64,000 bases of DNA from Nocardioides sambongensis (GCF_006494815.1 NZ_CP041091.1:3734501-3798500), one strand, 5' to 3'; positions 35,972 through 44,146 are shown, counted from the stretch's first letter. The notes: generated by a model from the sequence alone, not told the origin. Made by a program: numbers and translations.

Positions 35972-36692
35972 CGGCACTCTCCTCGGTCACCCGGACGGTC
36001 AGGGATGTGTGGCCGATCTGGACCCGGGTGCCGTTGCGCAACGCGGCGTGCGGGACCTTCTGCCCGTCGACCCGGATGCCGTTGGTGGAACCCATGTCGT
36101 GCACCTCGATGTGCAGACCGGACGCGCCCGCGGCGCTCCCGGTGGTGATCAGGAACTGGGCGTGCCGCCGGCTGACGCCCGGGTCGTTGATCCGGATGTC
36201 GGCCTCGCTGCCGCGGCCCACGACGAGTCCCGGCGGCGTCAACGGATGGTGGGTGCCGTTCACCTCGAGCACCACCTTCGACGGAGTGCCGTCGGCGGCG
36301 GGACGGCGCGCCCCGGTGACCGACGCCTCGGCCTTGCTCAACACCCGGAACCGGCCGGTGGTCAGGTCGTCGGCGTCGGTGAAGTCGATCTTCACCGGAC
36401 CCGGGAAGACGTAGCCCTGCTGGTCGGCGTGGTCCTTGAGCTGGTCGCGCAGCTCGTCGGCCAGCGTTCCGGTGAAGCCGGACATCCGCTCGAGATCGCT
36501 CGGGGCCAGCTCGACGTGGAAGCTGTTGGGCACCATCCGCCGCTCGCGGGAGATCACCTGTGCCTTGTTGTCGAGCTCGCGCTGCAGCGCTGCGGCGACC
36601 TCGACGGGCTGCACCGCGGAGCGGAAGGTACGGGCGAAGACTCCGGAGATCGCCTGTTCAAGGCGCTGTTCGAAACGCTGTAGTCCGCGCAC
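35964..36692 (-). CDS. fhaA: FHA-domain protein FhaA
   Basis: 242-residue cytoplasmic protein. The N-terminal DUF3662 domain has FEQRLEQAISGVFARTF and VQPVEVAAALQREL; the C-terminal FHA domain (about 160-240) has VGRGSEADI, SRRHAQF and MGSTNGIRVDG. The start is set at GTG 36692 (VRGLQRFEQ), matching family N-termini, with AGGAGAGGAG 10 bases upstream; the in-frame TTG at 36752 would add a charged extension. First gene of fhaA-fhaB-pstP-rodA-pbpA-pknA-pknB. FhaA links kinase signalling with MurJ/lipid II export in mycobacteria. Confidence 0.93.
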   Translation of the reverse strand: MRGLQRFEQRLEQAISGVFARTFRSAVQPVEVAAALQRELDNKAQVISRERRMVPNSFHVELAPSDLERMSGFTGTLADELRDQLKDHADQQGYVFPGPVKIDFTDADDLTTGRFRVLSKAEASVTGARRPAADGTPSKVVLEVNGTHHPLTPPGLVVGRGSEADIRINDPGVSRRHAQFLITTGSAAGASGLHIEVHDMGSTNGIRVDGQKVPHAALRNGTRVQIGHTSLTVRVTEESAGV

Positions 36693-36916
36693 GGCTCGTC
36701 GGCTCCTCTCCTGCTCGTCCTTCTCGCTGCTCCGCCGGCGATCAGCCGACAAGTGACACGGTCGATCGCTCGATCGTATCGGGGCCGCGGTCCCGTGCCG
36801 GGATCACCGCGCCCTCCGAGCGCCGTGCCGCGCCTCCGGCGACCCGCGGAGCACCCCTCGGGTGCGCCCCGGTTTGGGTTCGGCGAGGTGACTGGGATAG
36901 ATTGACGCCGCTTCAA

Positions 36917-37000
36917 GCGCGAGTGGCGGAATAGGCAGACGCGCACGGTTCAGGTCCGTGTGTCCGAAAGGACGTGGGGGTTCAACTCCCCCCTCGCGCA
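36917..37000 (+). tRNA. tRNA-Leu (anticodon CAG)
   Basis: Class II tRNA. Acceptor GCGCGAG pairs with CTCGCGC; the anticodon arm is CACGG-TTCAGGT-CCGTG with CAG at 36951-36953; the long variable arm is TGTCC-GAAA-GGACG; the T arm is GGGGG-TTCAACT-CCCCC; discriminator A at 37000. CCA is not encoded. A tRNA-Leu also follows fhaA in mycobacteria. Confidence 0.97.
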
Positions 37001-37012
37001 CGTGAACAGAAG

Positions 37013-37050
37013 CGAAGCCCCGGTCTTCGGACCGGGGCTTCGTTCGTTTT
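37013..37050 (+). terminator. Rho-independent terminator after tRNA-Leu
   Basis: CGAAGCCCCGGTC (37013-37025) and GACCGGGGCTTCG (37030-37042) form a 13-bp stem with a UUCG tetraloop, followed by TTCGTTTT. This is the most canonical terminator in the window. Confidence 0.9.
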
Positions 37051-37190
37051 CCGTCCACGGCCCTCGGCTGGGCGCCGTCTGTCCACAGCTCGGCAGTCGG
37101 CCGGTGGTTCGTGAGGATTGTCCGCACTTGCATGGCTTGTATGACGAACCAAACGTCCACCACTGCCGGTCCCGAGGCCGAGAGTCTGGT

Positions 37191-37215
37191 GTTGCAAGTA
37201 GCTGGAGTATGCAAC
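37191..37215. promoter_or_regulatory. Inverted repeat before the toxin-antitoxin pair
   Basis: GTTGCA (37191-37196) and TGCAAC (37210-37215) flank 13 bases and lie 18 bases before the toxin ATG 37233. Location suits autoregulation by the ribbon-helix-helix antitoxin. The stretch 37051-37190 holds no gene I can support. Confidence 0.35.
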
Positions 37216-37232
37216 ACACTGATGGTGCGGCG

Positions 37233-37463
37233 ATGATCTTCGACCGGATCGAGTGGGACGACCACAACCTCGACCACGCGACCAGACGGCTCACAGCCGC
37301 CGAGATCGAGCAGGCGATCTGGAAGGCGGGGCACTGGTATCACCATCCGAAGTACCCCGATCGCCGGCTGGTGCGTTCGGAGACCGACGGAGGCAAACGA
37401 GTGCTGGTCGTGCTCCAGATCGTGCGAGACGGCGTACGACCGATCACCGGATGGGAGGAGTGA
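37233..37463 (+). CDS. BrnT-like toxin of a type II toxin-antitoxin pair
   Basis: 76-residue protein with the BrnT/DUF4258-like pattern: IEWDDHNLDHA at the N-terminus, a helix (TAAEIEQAIW), and strands RLVRSETDGGKRVLVVLQIV and RPITGWEE, resembling the RelE-fold ribonuclease BrnT. ATG 37233 is used; an in-frame ATG at 37209 lies inside a possible operator. The RHH protein gene follows with its ATG 2 bases after the stop, a usual toxin-first arrangement of brnT-brnA. Similarity is by pattern, so another small RelE-fold family is possible. Confidence 0.6.
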   Translation: MIFDRIEWDDHNLDHATRRLTAAEIEQAIWKAGHWYHHPKYPDRRLVRSETDGGKRVLVVLQIVRDGVRPITGWEE

Positions 37464-37465
37464 CC

Positions 37466-37789
37466 ATGGGCGACAAGACCGACGGCATGGCCGAGGCCGA
37501 AGTGGCCGACTACTACAACCAGACCGAGGACGCCTCGGACTTCGACCTCGACAACCCCGAGCCGACCACGGTGCGTCGGAACGTAACGATCTCCGTCCGG
37601 TTCTCCGACACCGAGATCGCCGAGCTTCGCGCCCGAGCCGAGGTCGCGGGGGTGAAGGTCACCTCCTTCATCCGCGCGGCCGCGCTCGAGGCCTCGCAGC
37701 CCGTCGATCGCGCTCAGCTCGACGCATTGGCGAGGGATCTGGAGGAGCGGGCTCATCGAATGGCGCAGATCGTGGCGCGCGGCGCCTGA
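37466..37789 (+). CDS. BrnA/CopG-like ribbon-helix-helix antitoxin
   Basis: 107 residues. An acidic N-terminus is followed by an RHH module (RRNVTISVRFSDTEIAELRARAEVAGVKVTSFIRAAALEA within about 42-82): a beta strand with alternating residues then two helices, as in CopG/BrnA antitoxins. The C-terminus is a charged helix. GGGAGG lies about 8 bases before ATG 37466. Pairs with the BrnT-like gene, 2 bases apart. Expected to neutralise the toxin and repress the operon. Confidence 0.7.
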   Translation: MGDKTDGMAEAEVADYYNQTEDASDFDLDNPEPTTVRRNVTISVRFSDTEIAELRARAEVAGVKVTSFIRAAALEASQPVDRAQLDALARDLEERAHRMAQIVARGA

Positions 37790-37835
37790 GCGCCGCTCGC
37801 TTCTACGGCACCGAGGCCGCGTCACCCCTGCCGGA

Positions 37836-38092
37836 TCACTGCATCTTGTCCGGCGCAGGCAACAGGTCGACCTCGTGCCGCCCGCGATACTCCTCGAACT
37901 CGTCGCGCGAGATCGCTTCGAAGAGGCCTTGGGTGGCGTCGAGGTCGAGGAGTACGACGCTCTGTCCGGCGATCGTGTCGGTGCCGTTGTGGGGGGGGGC
38001 TGCACTTGGCTCGATCCGCCGGTGCGCGGGCGTGCGGCCGCCCTGGTCGCGATCAGCGCTGTGCGAGCCCCAAGCCCTTGTGCTCGCGTCAT
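37836..38092 (-). pseudogene. Possible small gene or remnant interrupted at a nine-G run
   Basis: The interval 37790-38101 (about 310 bases) has no intact gene. On the minus strand a protein-like C-terminus is open to TGA at 37836: SVVLLDLDATQGLFEAISRD, then a charged end FEEYRGRHEVDLLPAPDKMQ. It joins ATG 38092 only if one base is added in the nine-G tract 37991-37999 (257+1 bases, 85 codons). The N-terminal half is not convincing as protein. No family recognised. Confidence 0.25.
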
Positions 38093-38105
38093 GTTTGACA
38101 CATGA
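38089..38105. promoter_or_regulatory. Candidate TetR operator (TCATGT-N5-ACATGA)
   Basis: TCATGT and ACATGA form a perfect 6-5-6 inverted repeat directly upstream of the TetR gene, and TTGAC fills the spacer like a -35 element. It covers the in-frame ATG 38102, which makes ATG 38114 the more likely start. Confidence 0.45.
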
Positions 38106-38113
38106 TCGGGGAT

Positions 38114-38704
38114 ATGTCTCAGATGGCGCGGCGGTCGCGGTCGGACAAGATCGATGTCGATCGTCTCCTCGACGCGGCAGGGCTCGCCTTCTCACGCTAT
38201 GGCGTCGGCCAGGCGACGATGGTCGAGGTCGCCGCGCTGGCGGGTTGCTCGCGAGCCACGTTGTATCGCCAGTTCCCCAACCGCGAGTCTCTCCGACTGG
38301 CATACGTCCATCGCGCCACGCTGCGGATCGCGGCCGAGATCGCGCCCGAACACCGGCCGGGGAGCGTCGACACGGTGGTCGACCTCCTCCTGCGCGGCAT
38401 CAGGGCGGTCCGCTCGGATCCGTTGCTCGCCGTGTGGTTCGAGCCGCAGAACATGGCGATCCCCCTGGCGCTCAGCCAGAGCTCGGAGCTGCTGCGGACG
38501 ATGACGACCGGGCTGGCCGGCGAGTTCGCCGACGACCCCGCGGCTCTCGCCGACATCGAGCTCCGCGGCGCCTGGATCCTCCGCAGTGTCGTCTCCCTGC
38601 TGGCGATGCCGGGTGAGAGCGAGGAGGCCGAACGGGCGTCGCTGGCGAGGTTCGTCGTACCACTCGTCCTCACCGACAGCTCCGCGACGGAAGGCAGGTC
38701 GTGA
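38114..38704 (+). CDS. TetR/AcrR family transcriptional regulator
   Basis: 196 residues. N-terminal HTH (about 10-58): LLDAAGLAFSRYGVGQATMV, then EVAALAGCSRATLYRQFPNR with the recognition helix. The C-terminal ligand domain is Leu/Ala-rich without a recognised ligand family. Start ATG 38114 is preferred because ATG 38102 lies within a palindrome; ATG 38123 is another option. Its stop overlaps the next start (GTGA), so it forms an operon with the SRPBCC gene and probably controls it. Confidence 0.88.
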   Translation: MSQMARRSRSDKIDVDRLLDAAGLAFSRYGVGQATMVEVAALAGCSRATLYRQFPNRESLRLAYVHRATLRIAAEIAPEHRPGSVDTVVDLLLRGIRAVRSDPLLAVWFEPQNMAIPLALSQSSELLRTMTTGLAGEFADDPAALADIELRGAWILRSVVSLLAMPGESEEAERASLARFVVPLVLTDSSATEGRS

Positions 38705-39216
38705 CCGTGTATGCCTGCGAGAAGGTGGGTCTCGACTTCTTCGACACCGCCCCGTCCGTCCACAGGCTCGAGCGCACGGTGGCCGCCACGCCGGCGGAGG
38801 TGTTCGCCGCCTTCCTGGACGCCGAGGCGTGGGCCGCTTGGGCTCCGCCGATCACGCGGGTCGAGTGGACCTCGGGTCTGCCGATCGAGACAGGATCGAC
38901 CCGCACGGTCCACATGCGGGGCGGTCTGGTGGCCCACGAGGAGTTCCTCGCCTACGAGGACGGCGGCCGGATGGCGTTCCGCTTCAACGAGGCCTCCAAG
39001 CAGGGTGTCCATGCTTTCGCCGAGGACTACCGGGTCACCGACCTCGGTGCAGGGCGGTGTGTCGTCGCGTGGACCATGGCCCTGGACACCGGACGCGGGC
39101 CGAGCCGGCTGGACCGGGTGGTCGACCCGATGATGCGACTGGGGCTGCGGTACATGCTGGGGCGGTTCGGCAAGCTGGTGGAGTCCCGGTCCGCGACGAC
39201 GGCGGCGGACCGATGA
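38701..39216 (+). CDS. SRPBCC-fold (polyketide cyclase/START-like) protein
   Basis: 171 residues with the SRPBCC pattern: LERTVAATPAEVFAAFLDAE and AWAAWAPPITRVEW near the N-terminus, SGLPIETGSTRTV, then strands VAHEEFLAYEDG and RMAFRFNE, and a long C-terminal helix ending MLGRFGKLVE. Such proteins bind hydrophobic ligands in an internal cavity. GTG 38701 overlaps the TetR stop by four bases. Ligand unknown; a small lipid or aromatic sensed or sequestered under TetR control is plausible. Confidence 0.8.
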   Translation: MTVYACEKVGLDFFDTAPSVHRLERTVAATPAEVFAAFLDAEAWAAWAPPITRVEWTSGLPIETGSTRTVHMRGGLVAHEEFLAYEDGGRMAFRFNEASKQGVHAFAEDYRVTDLGAGRCVVAWTMALDTGRGPSRLDRVVDPMMRLGLRYMLGRFGKLVESRSATTAADR

Positions 39217-39358
39217 GTCGCTGCCGAACGACCGAGTAGATGCAACCGGACCTGACCGGCGCGTCGGTCAGGTCGCCGACCCGCCCCGGCTCCGTATCGA
39301 CCGCCTTCCGCAACCTGATCCGTCGTGGCGACGGTGACGAGCTCTGCATGATCGGGTC

Positions 39359-40729
39359 TCAGGCGTCGGCCCGCTCCGCCGCGCCGGTGTCGTCGGGACG
39401 GACCAGGTGCAGTCCGACCTGCTCGGCGTTGTCGAAGGAGTCGTCGATGGCGACCGGGGTGCGGCCGGCGGCCGCGACGAACGAGGCGGCGACCGAGGCG
39501 CGGTAGCCGCTGGCACAGTGCACCCACACCTCCCCGGCCGGCACCTCTGCGACCCGGCGGGGCAGCTCGTGGATCGGGATGTTGACCGCCCCGGCGATCG
39601 CAGCTCCCTCGTGCTCGTCGGCCCGACGGACGTCGAGTACGACGACCTCGCGGTGGTGACGCACCTGCGCCAGCTCCGCGAACGTCGCGACGGGGAAGCG
39701 GCCGAGCTCGTCGACGGCCCACTCCTCGGGACCGCCGGTGGCGCGGGCGGCCGGCCGGTCGATCCCGATCCGGACCAGCTCGCGCTGCGCGGTGGCGACG
39801 TCCTCGACGGTCTCACCGAGGAGGGTCACCGGGGTGCCCCACTCGATCAGCCAGCCGAGGTAGGTCGAGAAGGCGCCGTCGAGGCCGAAGTTGAACGTGC
39901 CCAGGGCGTGTCCGGCCGCGAAGGCCGTGCGGCTGCGCAGGTCAACGACCCACTCGCCGGCCTCGATGCGACGACGCAGCTCGATCGCGTCCGCCTCCTG
40001 CACGGGGGAGAGGTCGGGCGCCGTGGGTCCGCCGGCGTTCGCCGGGCCCATCTGCGCGTAGTAGGCCGGCCACGGGCCCAACCCGTGCAGCAGCTCGCGG
40101 ACGTAGGTCTCCTCGTCCTGGGTCAGCACGGGGTTCGAGCGCTTCTCCTGCCCGATCGTCGAGGCCGTCGCCTCGGACTGGGTCGCCGAGCAGAACGGCC
40201 CGAAGCCGTGGGTCGGGTAGACCTCGGCCGCGTCGGGCAACTCGGAGGCCAGCCGGTGCGCGGAGGCGTGCTGGTGGCGCACGAGCGCGTCGGTGTGCTG
40301 CTCGCCGAGCAGGTCGGGGCGGCCGGTGGCGCCGTACAGCAACGAGCCGCCGGTGAAGACGGCGTACGGCTCCTCGCCGTCGCTGAGGGCGTAGGAGAGG
40401 TGGGTGAAGGTGTGACCGGGAGTGGCGATCGCGCGGATCCGCATCCGCGAGCCGACCTGGACCGTGTCGCCGTCGGTGATCGGGGTCCGGTCGAAGGAGA
40501 CCTCGTCCTCGCCGTTGACCAGGTAGGACGCGCCGGTCGCCTGCGCGAGCGCGAGGCCGCCGGTGACGTAGTCGTTGTGGATGTGGGTCTCGAGGACGTG
40601 GGTGAGTCGCACCCCGTCCGCCTCGAGCACCGCCAGCAGCCGGTCGATGTCGCGCTGCGGGTCGACCACGAGGGCGACCTGACCGTCGTGGACCAGGTAG
40701 CTGCGGTCACCCAACGAGGGAGTCTCCAC
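39359..40729 (-). CDS. Persulfide dioxygenase (ETHE1-like MBL) fused to two rhodanese domains
   Basis: 456 residues. The N-terminal metallo-beta-lactamase domain (about 1-240) has THVLETHIHNDYVTGG (HxHxDY-type, as in persulfide dioxygenases), PGHTFTHLSY and the late YPTHGFG. Then two rhodanese modules: the first (WVVDLRSRTAFAAGHALG) lacks an obvious active Cys; the second has VLDVRRADEHEGAAIAGAVN and the active loop HCASGYRAS. It oxidises GSH- or low-molecular-weight persulfide to sulfite, with sulfur transfer by the rhodanese part. Start GTG 40729. Encoded after a separate rhodanese, behind CsoR-type palindromes, as in cst-like sulfide detoxification operons. Confidence 0.9.
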   Translation of the reverse strand: METPSLGDRSYLVHDGQVALVVDPQRDIDRLLAVLEADGVRLTHVLETHIHNDYVTGGLALAQATGASYLVNGEDEVSFDRTPITDGDTVQVGSRMRIRAIATPGHTFTHLSYALSDGEEPYAVFTGGSLLYGATGRPDLLGEQHTDALVRHQHASAHRLASELPDAAEVYPTHGFGPFCSATQSEATASTIGQEKRSNPVLTQDEETYVRELLHGLGPWPAYYAQMGPANAGGPTAPDLSPVQEADAIELRRRIEAGEWVVDLRSRTAFAAGHALGTFNFGLDGAFSTYLGWLIEWGTPVTLLGETVEDVATAQRELVRIGIDRPAARATGGPEEWAVDELGRFPVATFAELAQVRHHREVVVLDVRRADEHEGAAIAGAVNIPIHELPRRVAEVPAGEVWVHCASGYRASVAASFVAAAGRTPVAIDDSFDNAEQVGLHLVRPDDTGAAERADA

Positions 40730-40740
40730 GGTGCGGACGG

Positions 40741-40821
40741 TCAGCCCGGGGCGGGACGCTGCTGCGCCTCCTCGGTCGCGCCGGCGGGCGCCGCCATCGC
40801 CTTGTCGTCGCTCTGGGTCAT
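40741..40821 (-). CDS. Possible 26-residue peptide between the two sulfur genes
   Basis: ATG 40821 with GAGG just upstream opens a 26-residue frame (MTQSDDKAMAAPAGATEEAQ, ending RPAPG) that stops 11 bases before the dioxygenase start and begins 8 bases after the rhodanese stop. No hydrophobic helix or family. It could be a real small peptide, a translation-coupling leader, or chance. Confidence 0.3.
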   Translation of the reverse strand: MTQSDDKAMAAPAGATEEAQQRPAPG

Positions 40822-40829
40822 CCTCGGCC

Positions 40830-41132
40830 TCACTTCTCGATCGGGCGCCCGGAGCGGGCCCAGGCGGTGGTGCCGCCGGCGACGTTGATCGCGTCGTAGC
40901 CGTTGGCGGTCAGCAGGTCGGTCATCGCGCTGCTGCGGTTGCCCGCGGCGCACACCACGTGCACCGGCTGGTCGCGGTCGAGCTCGCCCAGTCGCGCGGT
41001 CAGCTGGCCCATCGGGATGTTGACCGCGCCGGGCACGTGCCCGGCGCGGTATTCCGATGGCTCGCGGACGTCGACGAGGGTGGCGCGCCGCTCGAGCGCC
41101 GAGGCGAGCTGGTCGATGGTGGTCTCACGCAT
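40830..41132 (-). CDS. Single-domain rhodanese sulfurtransferase
   Basis: 100 residues: TLVDVREPSEYRAGHVPGAV, then the active-site loop VCAAGNRSS with the catalytic Cys, and NVAGGTTAWARSG at the end. Transfers sulfane sulfur to an acceptor thiol. ATG 41132 is the first gene of the operon, with two GC-rich palindromes directly upstream. It supplies or receives persulfide for the dioxygenase encoded downstream. Confidence 0.92.
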   Translation of the reverse strand: MRETTIDQLASALERRATLVDVREPSEYRAGHVPGAVNIPMGQLTARLGELDRDQPVHVVCAAGNRSSAMTDLLTANGYDAINVAGGTTAWARSGRPIEK

Positions 41133-41161
41133 GCAGGGGGCTCCTCTCTCTGCTGTTCTCG

Positions 41162-41179
41162 TAACCCCCCTGGGGGTTA
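41162..41179. promoter_or_regulatory. CsoR/CstR-type operator, copy 1
   Basis: TAACCCCCCTGGGGGTTA is an almost perfect palindrome 30 bases upstream of the rhodanese start. C-run/G-run palindromes of this kind are bound by CsoR-family repressors, including persulfide sensors of the CstR type. Regulator identity is inferred. Confidence 0.6.
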
Positions 41180-41195
41180 TGGATCGAGATTAGCA

Positions 41196-41213
41196 CAACC
41201 CCCAGGGGGGTTG
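41196..41213. promoter_or_regulatory. CsoR/CstR-type operator, copy 2
   Basis: CAACCCCCAGGGGGGTTG repeats the upstream-neighbour motif 34 bases away, on about the same face of the helix (roughly three turns). The pair would flank the sulfur operon promoter. No csoR gene is present in the window. Confidence 0.6.
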
Positions 41214-41258
41214 CTCGGTGGAGCGTTCGGCGCGCGCCACGACGAAGGCGCCAATGAA

Positions 41259-41276
41259 TAACTGGCGCGTCAGTTA
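41259..41276. promoter_or_regulatory. Catabolic regulon operator A
   Basis: TAACTGGCGCGTCAGTTA, an 18-bp inverted repeat (TAACTG-N6-CAGTTA) that covers the expected -35 region of the promoter with -10 box TATGCT at 41287-41292. The same element recurs at 44044, 45532 and 46298, so a single repressor probably controls the nitronate-monooxygenase-like gene and the rest of the cluster. Confidence 0.7.
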
Positions 41277-41277
41277 A

Positions 41278-42315
<1,038 letters not shown>

Positions 42316-42344
42316 CGACTGCCCGGAGCCAGAAGCTCCCAGAA

Positions 42345-42386
42345 ACCAGAACGTCCTGGACCCGAGATCGGGTCCAGGACGTTCTG
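42345..42386. terminator. Perfect 20-bp bidirectional hairpin
   Basis: CCAGAACGTCCTGGACCCGA (42345-42364) pairs fully with 42367-42386 across two bases. It sits between convergent stops at 42315 and 42409 and is the longest perfect stem in the window. Confidence 0.8.
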
Positions 42387-42408
42387 GTCGTTGCGAGCCG
42401 TGGGGGGA

Positions 42409-43866
42409 TCAGCGTCCGTAGGCTCCCATCGAGCTGCGCGCCACGAACAGCCTGGTCAGCGAGTAGTGGACGATGGCGGCGACCGCGAACGCCGGCATCG
42501 ACGCCGTCATCCACCGGAACCATCCGGCAGGCTCGTAGGTGACGGGATTGAGGAGCAGCGCATAGACCACGCCGCCCAGGACGAGCGCGGTGATGGCGGC
42601 CGGGTTGTAGCCGCCCCAGAACCAGTACGCCGAGCGGCGGTCGGCGAGGTAGAGGTCGCGCAGCACCAGGCGCTGCCGACGCAGCACGAAGTAGTCGACG
42701 ATCTGGATCCCGCACAGCGGGGCGACCAGGATGGCGCCCCACGAGACGAACCGGGCGTAGTTGTCGTAGACGGTCGAGGGGAAGAAGACCAGGACTGCGG
42801 CCGGCACCAGGATGAGAGCGGCCAGCAGCGCCCACGGGGTACGTCGTACGGCTTCGCCGCAGCCGCCACGGATGGCGACCAGGGCCGAGTAGCTCTGGGC
42901 CACCACGCTGGTGATGTTGGCCATGCCGACGAACGCCAGGGCGAGCACGCCGAGGAAGGCCCCGCCGAGCGGCACCATCCACACCGTCGGGTCCTCCGAG
43001 TTCAGGGCGAGCGCGGCGAACACGCCGACGATGGCGGCGACCACCGAGGCGCCGAACAGGCCGACCACGTTCGGCCAGTAGGCGGCACGAGAGCTGTCGG
43101 TCAGGCGCGCCAGGTTGCCGACGTTGGGCCACCAGGCGAAGCCGCCGGCGATGTTGAGCTCGATCGCGAGCATGAAGTCGAGATGGCTGTCGCCCCAGGG
43201 GTCGAGCGCCGGCGTCGCCGCCAGCTCCGACCAGCTGGTCTGGGTGAAGATCAGGCCCAGCATCCCGAGGGTGATCAGCACCAGCCCGGGTGCCACCAGC
43301 CGGTTGACCCACTCGATCGACTGCGGGCCGCGCGCGACGATGCCCCAGGAGACGGCGACGGCGAGCAGGCCGAGGACGCTGACGATGCCGGCCGAGGGCG
43401 CGATGTCGGTGTCGAGCACCTGGTTGGACACGTTTGCCAGGGCGTGTCCGCACATGATCGCCAGCACGGCCGACCAGGCGGCCGCCATGACCGCCGCCAT
43501 GACCAGCATTAGGATGCGCGCTCCCCGGATGCCGAAGATCGAGCGCAGGCTGACGAACTGCTCGACGCCCCACCGGGCGGAGGGCAGGCAGGGCGCGAGG
43601 GAGACCAGCAGGCAGCTGATCCCGTAGCCGATCACGATGCTGGCGATCGCCTGCTTGGCGCCGACGTAGTAGGCCACGGCGCCACCCTGGAGGAAGGCCC
43701 AGGTCGCGATGGCGAGGCCGATGTTGACCGCGCTGTAGTCCCAGAAGCCCCAGATCCGCTCCTTGCGGAGCAGCGGCAGCTCGTTCAGCGTGCCGTCATC
43801 GGCCTGGGTCTGCACCTGGGAGTTGTGCGCGGCGCGGTCGGCCACGGGCTCGGCCGTCTCGGGCAT
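42409..43866 (-). CDS. NCS1-family nucleobase/hydantoin-type permease
   Basis: 485-residue transporter with about 12 TM helices, purine-cytosine permease/NCS1 family. N-terminal RIWGFWDYSAVNIGLAIATW, then GGFAWWPNVGNLARL in the middle and CGIQIVDYFVLRRQRL, typical of NCS1. Start ATG 43866 shares its A with the stop of a small upstream membrane gene (TGATG), so translation is coupled; GTG starts at 43878/43881 are less likely. Under operator B. Likely imports the nitrogen compound degraded by the neighbouring amine oxidase; NCS1 substrates are usually cytosine, allantoin, hydantoins or thiamine-like rings, but this one is undetermined. Confidence 0.88.
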   Translation of the reverse strand: MPETAEPVADRAAHNSQVQTQADDGTLNELPLLRKERIWGFWDYSAVNIGLAIATWAFLQGGAVAYYVGAKQAIASIVIGYGISCLLVSLAPCLPSARWGVEQFVSLRSIFGIRGARILMLVMAAVMAAAWSAVLAIMCGHALANVSNQVLDTDIAPSAGIVSVLGLLAVAVSWGIVARGPQSIEWVNRLVAPGLVLITLGMLGLIFTQTSWSELAATPALDPWGDSHLDFMLAIELNIAGGFAWWPNVGNLARLTDSSRAAYWPNVVGLFGASVVAAIVGVFAALALNSEDPTVWMVPLGGAFLGVLALAFVGMANITSVVAQSYSALVAIRGGCGEAVRRTPWALLAALILVPAAVLVFFPSTVYDNYARFVSWGAILVAPLCGIQIVDYFVLRRQRLVLRDLYLADRRSAYWFWGGYNPAAITALVLGGVVYALLLNPVTYEPAGWFRWMTASMPAFAVAAIVHYSLTRLFVARSSMGAYGR

Positions 43867-44027
43867 CACAGGCTCCACCACAGGAGGGCCACGGTGAGGA
43901 TGAGCAGTCCGCCCGCGGTCAGCAGCAGGTCGAGCCAGGGCAGGGGGGTCAGCGGCCCCTCCTCGCTCTGGGGGTCGTCGATGAGCGCCAGGCGGCGTTC
44001 CAGTTCAGCCTCGAACTCCTGGTCCAC
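43866..44027 (-). CDS. 53-residue single-TM protein coupled to the NCS1 permease
   Basis: Read codon by codon: an acidic N-terminal helix (VDQEFEAELERRLALIDD), a short linker, then one TM helix (LDLLLTAGGLLILTVALLWW) at the C-terminus. GTG 44027 follows GAAAGGA, and the stop TGA overlaps the permease ATG by one base (TGATG). Operator B lies 17 bases upstream. The layout (small membrane peptide before and coupled to a transporter) resembles small accessory subunits known for sodium/solute symporters, but no such subunit is established for NCS1 that I know of. Family unknown. Confidence 0.7.
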   Translation of the reverse strand: MDQEFEAELERRLALIDDPQSEEGPLTPLPWLDLLLTAGGLLILTVALLWWSL

Positions 44028-44043
44028 GGCTCGTCCTTTCGTT

Positions 44044-44061
44044 TGACTAACGCATCAGTTA
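44044..44061. promoter_or_regulatory. Catabolic regulon operator B (divergent)
   Basis: TGACTAACGCATCAGTTA matches operators A, C and D in the centre and half sites. It lies between the divergent permease operon (start 44027, minus) and the amine oxidase (start 44147, plus) and could repress both. Confidence 0.7.
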
Positions 44062-44146
44062 ATAGTGCAGAATGGGTGCTCTGAGTCACACATGTCAAGG
44101 GTCGCGGAGATACGTCGTCCGTGAATGATCAGCCGGAGGTGGAGAG

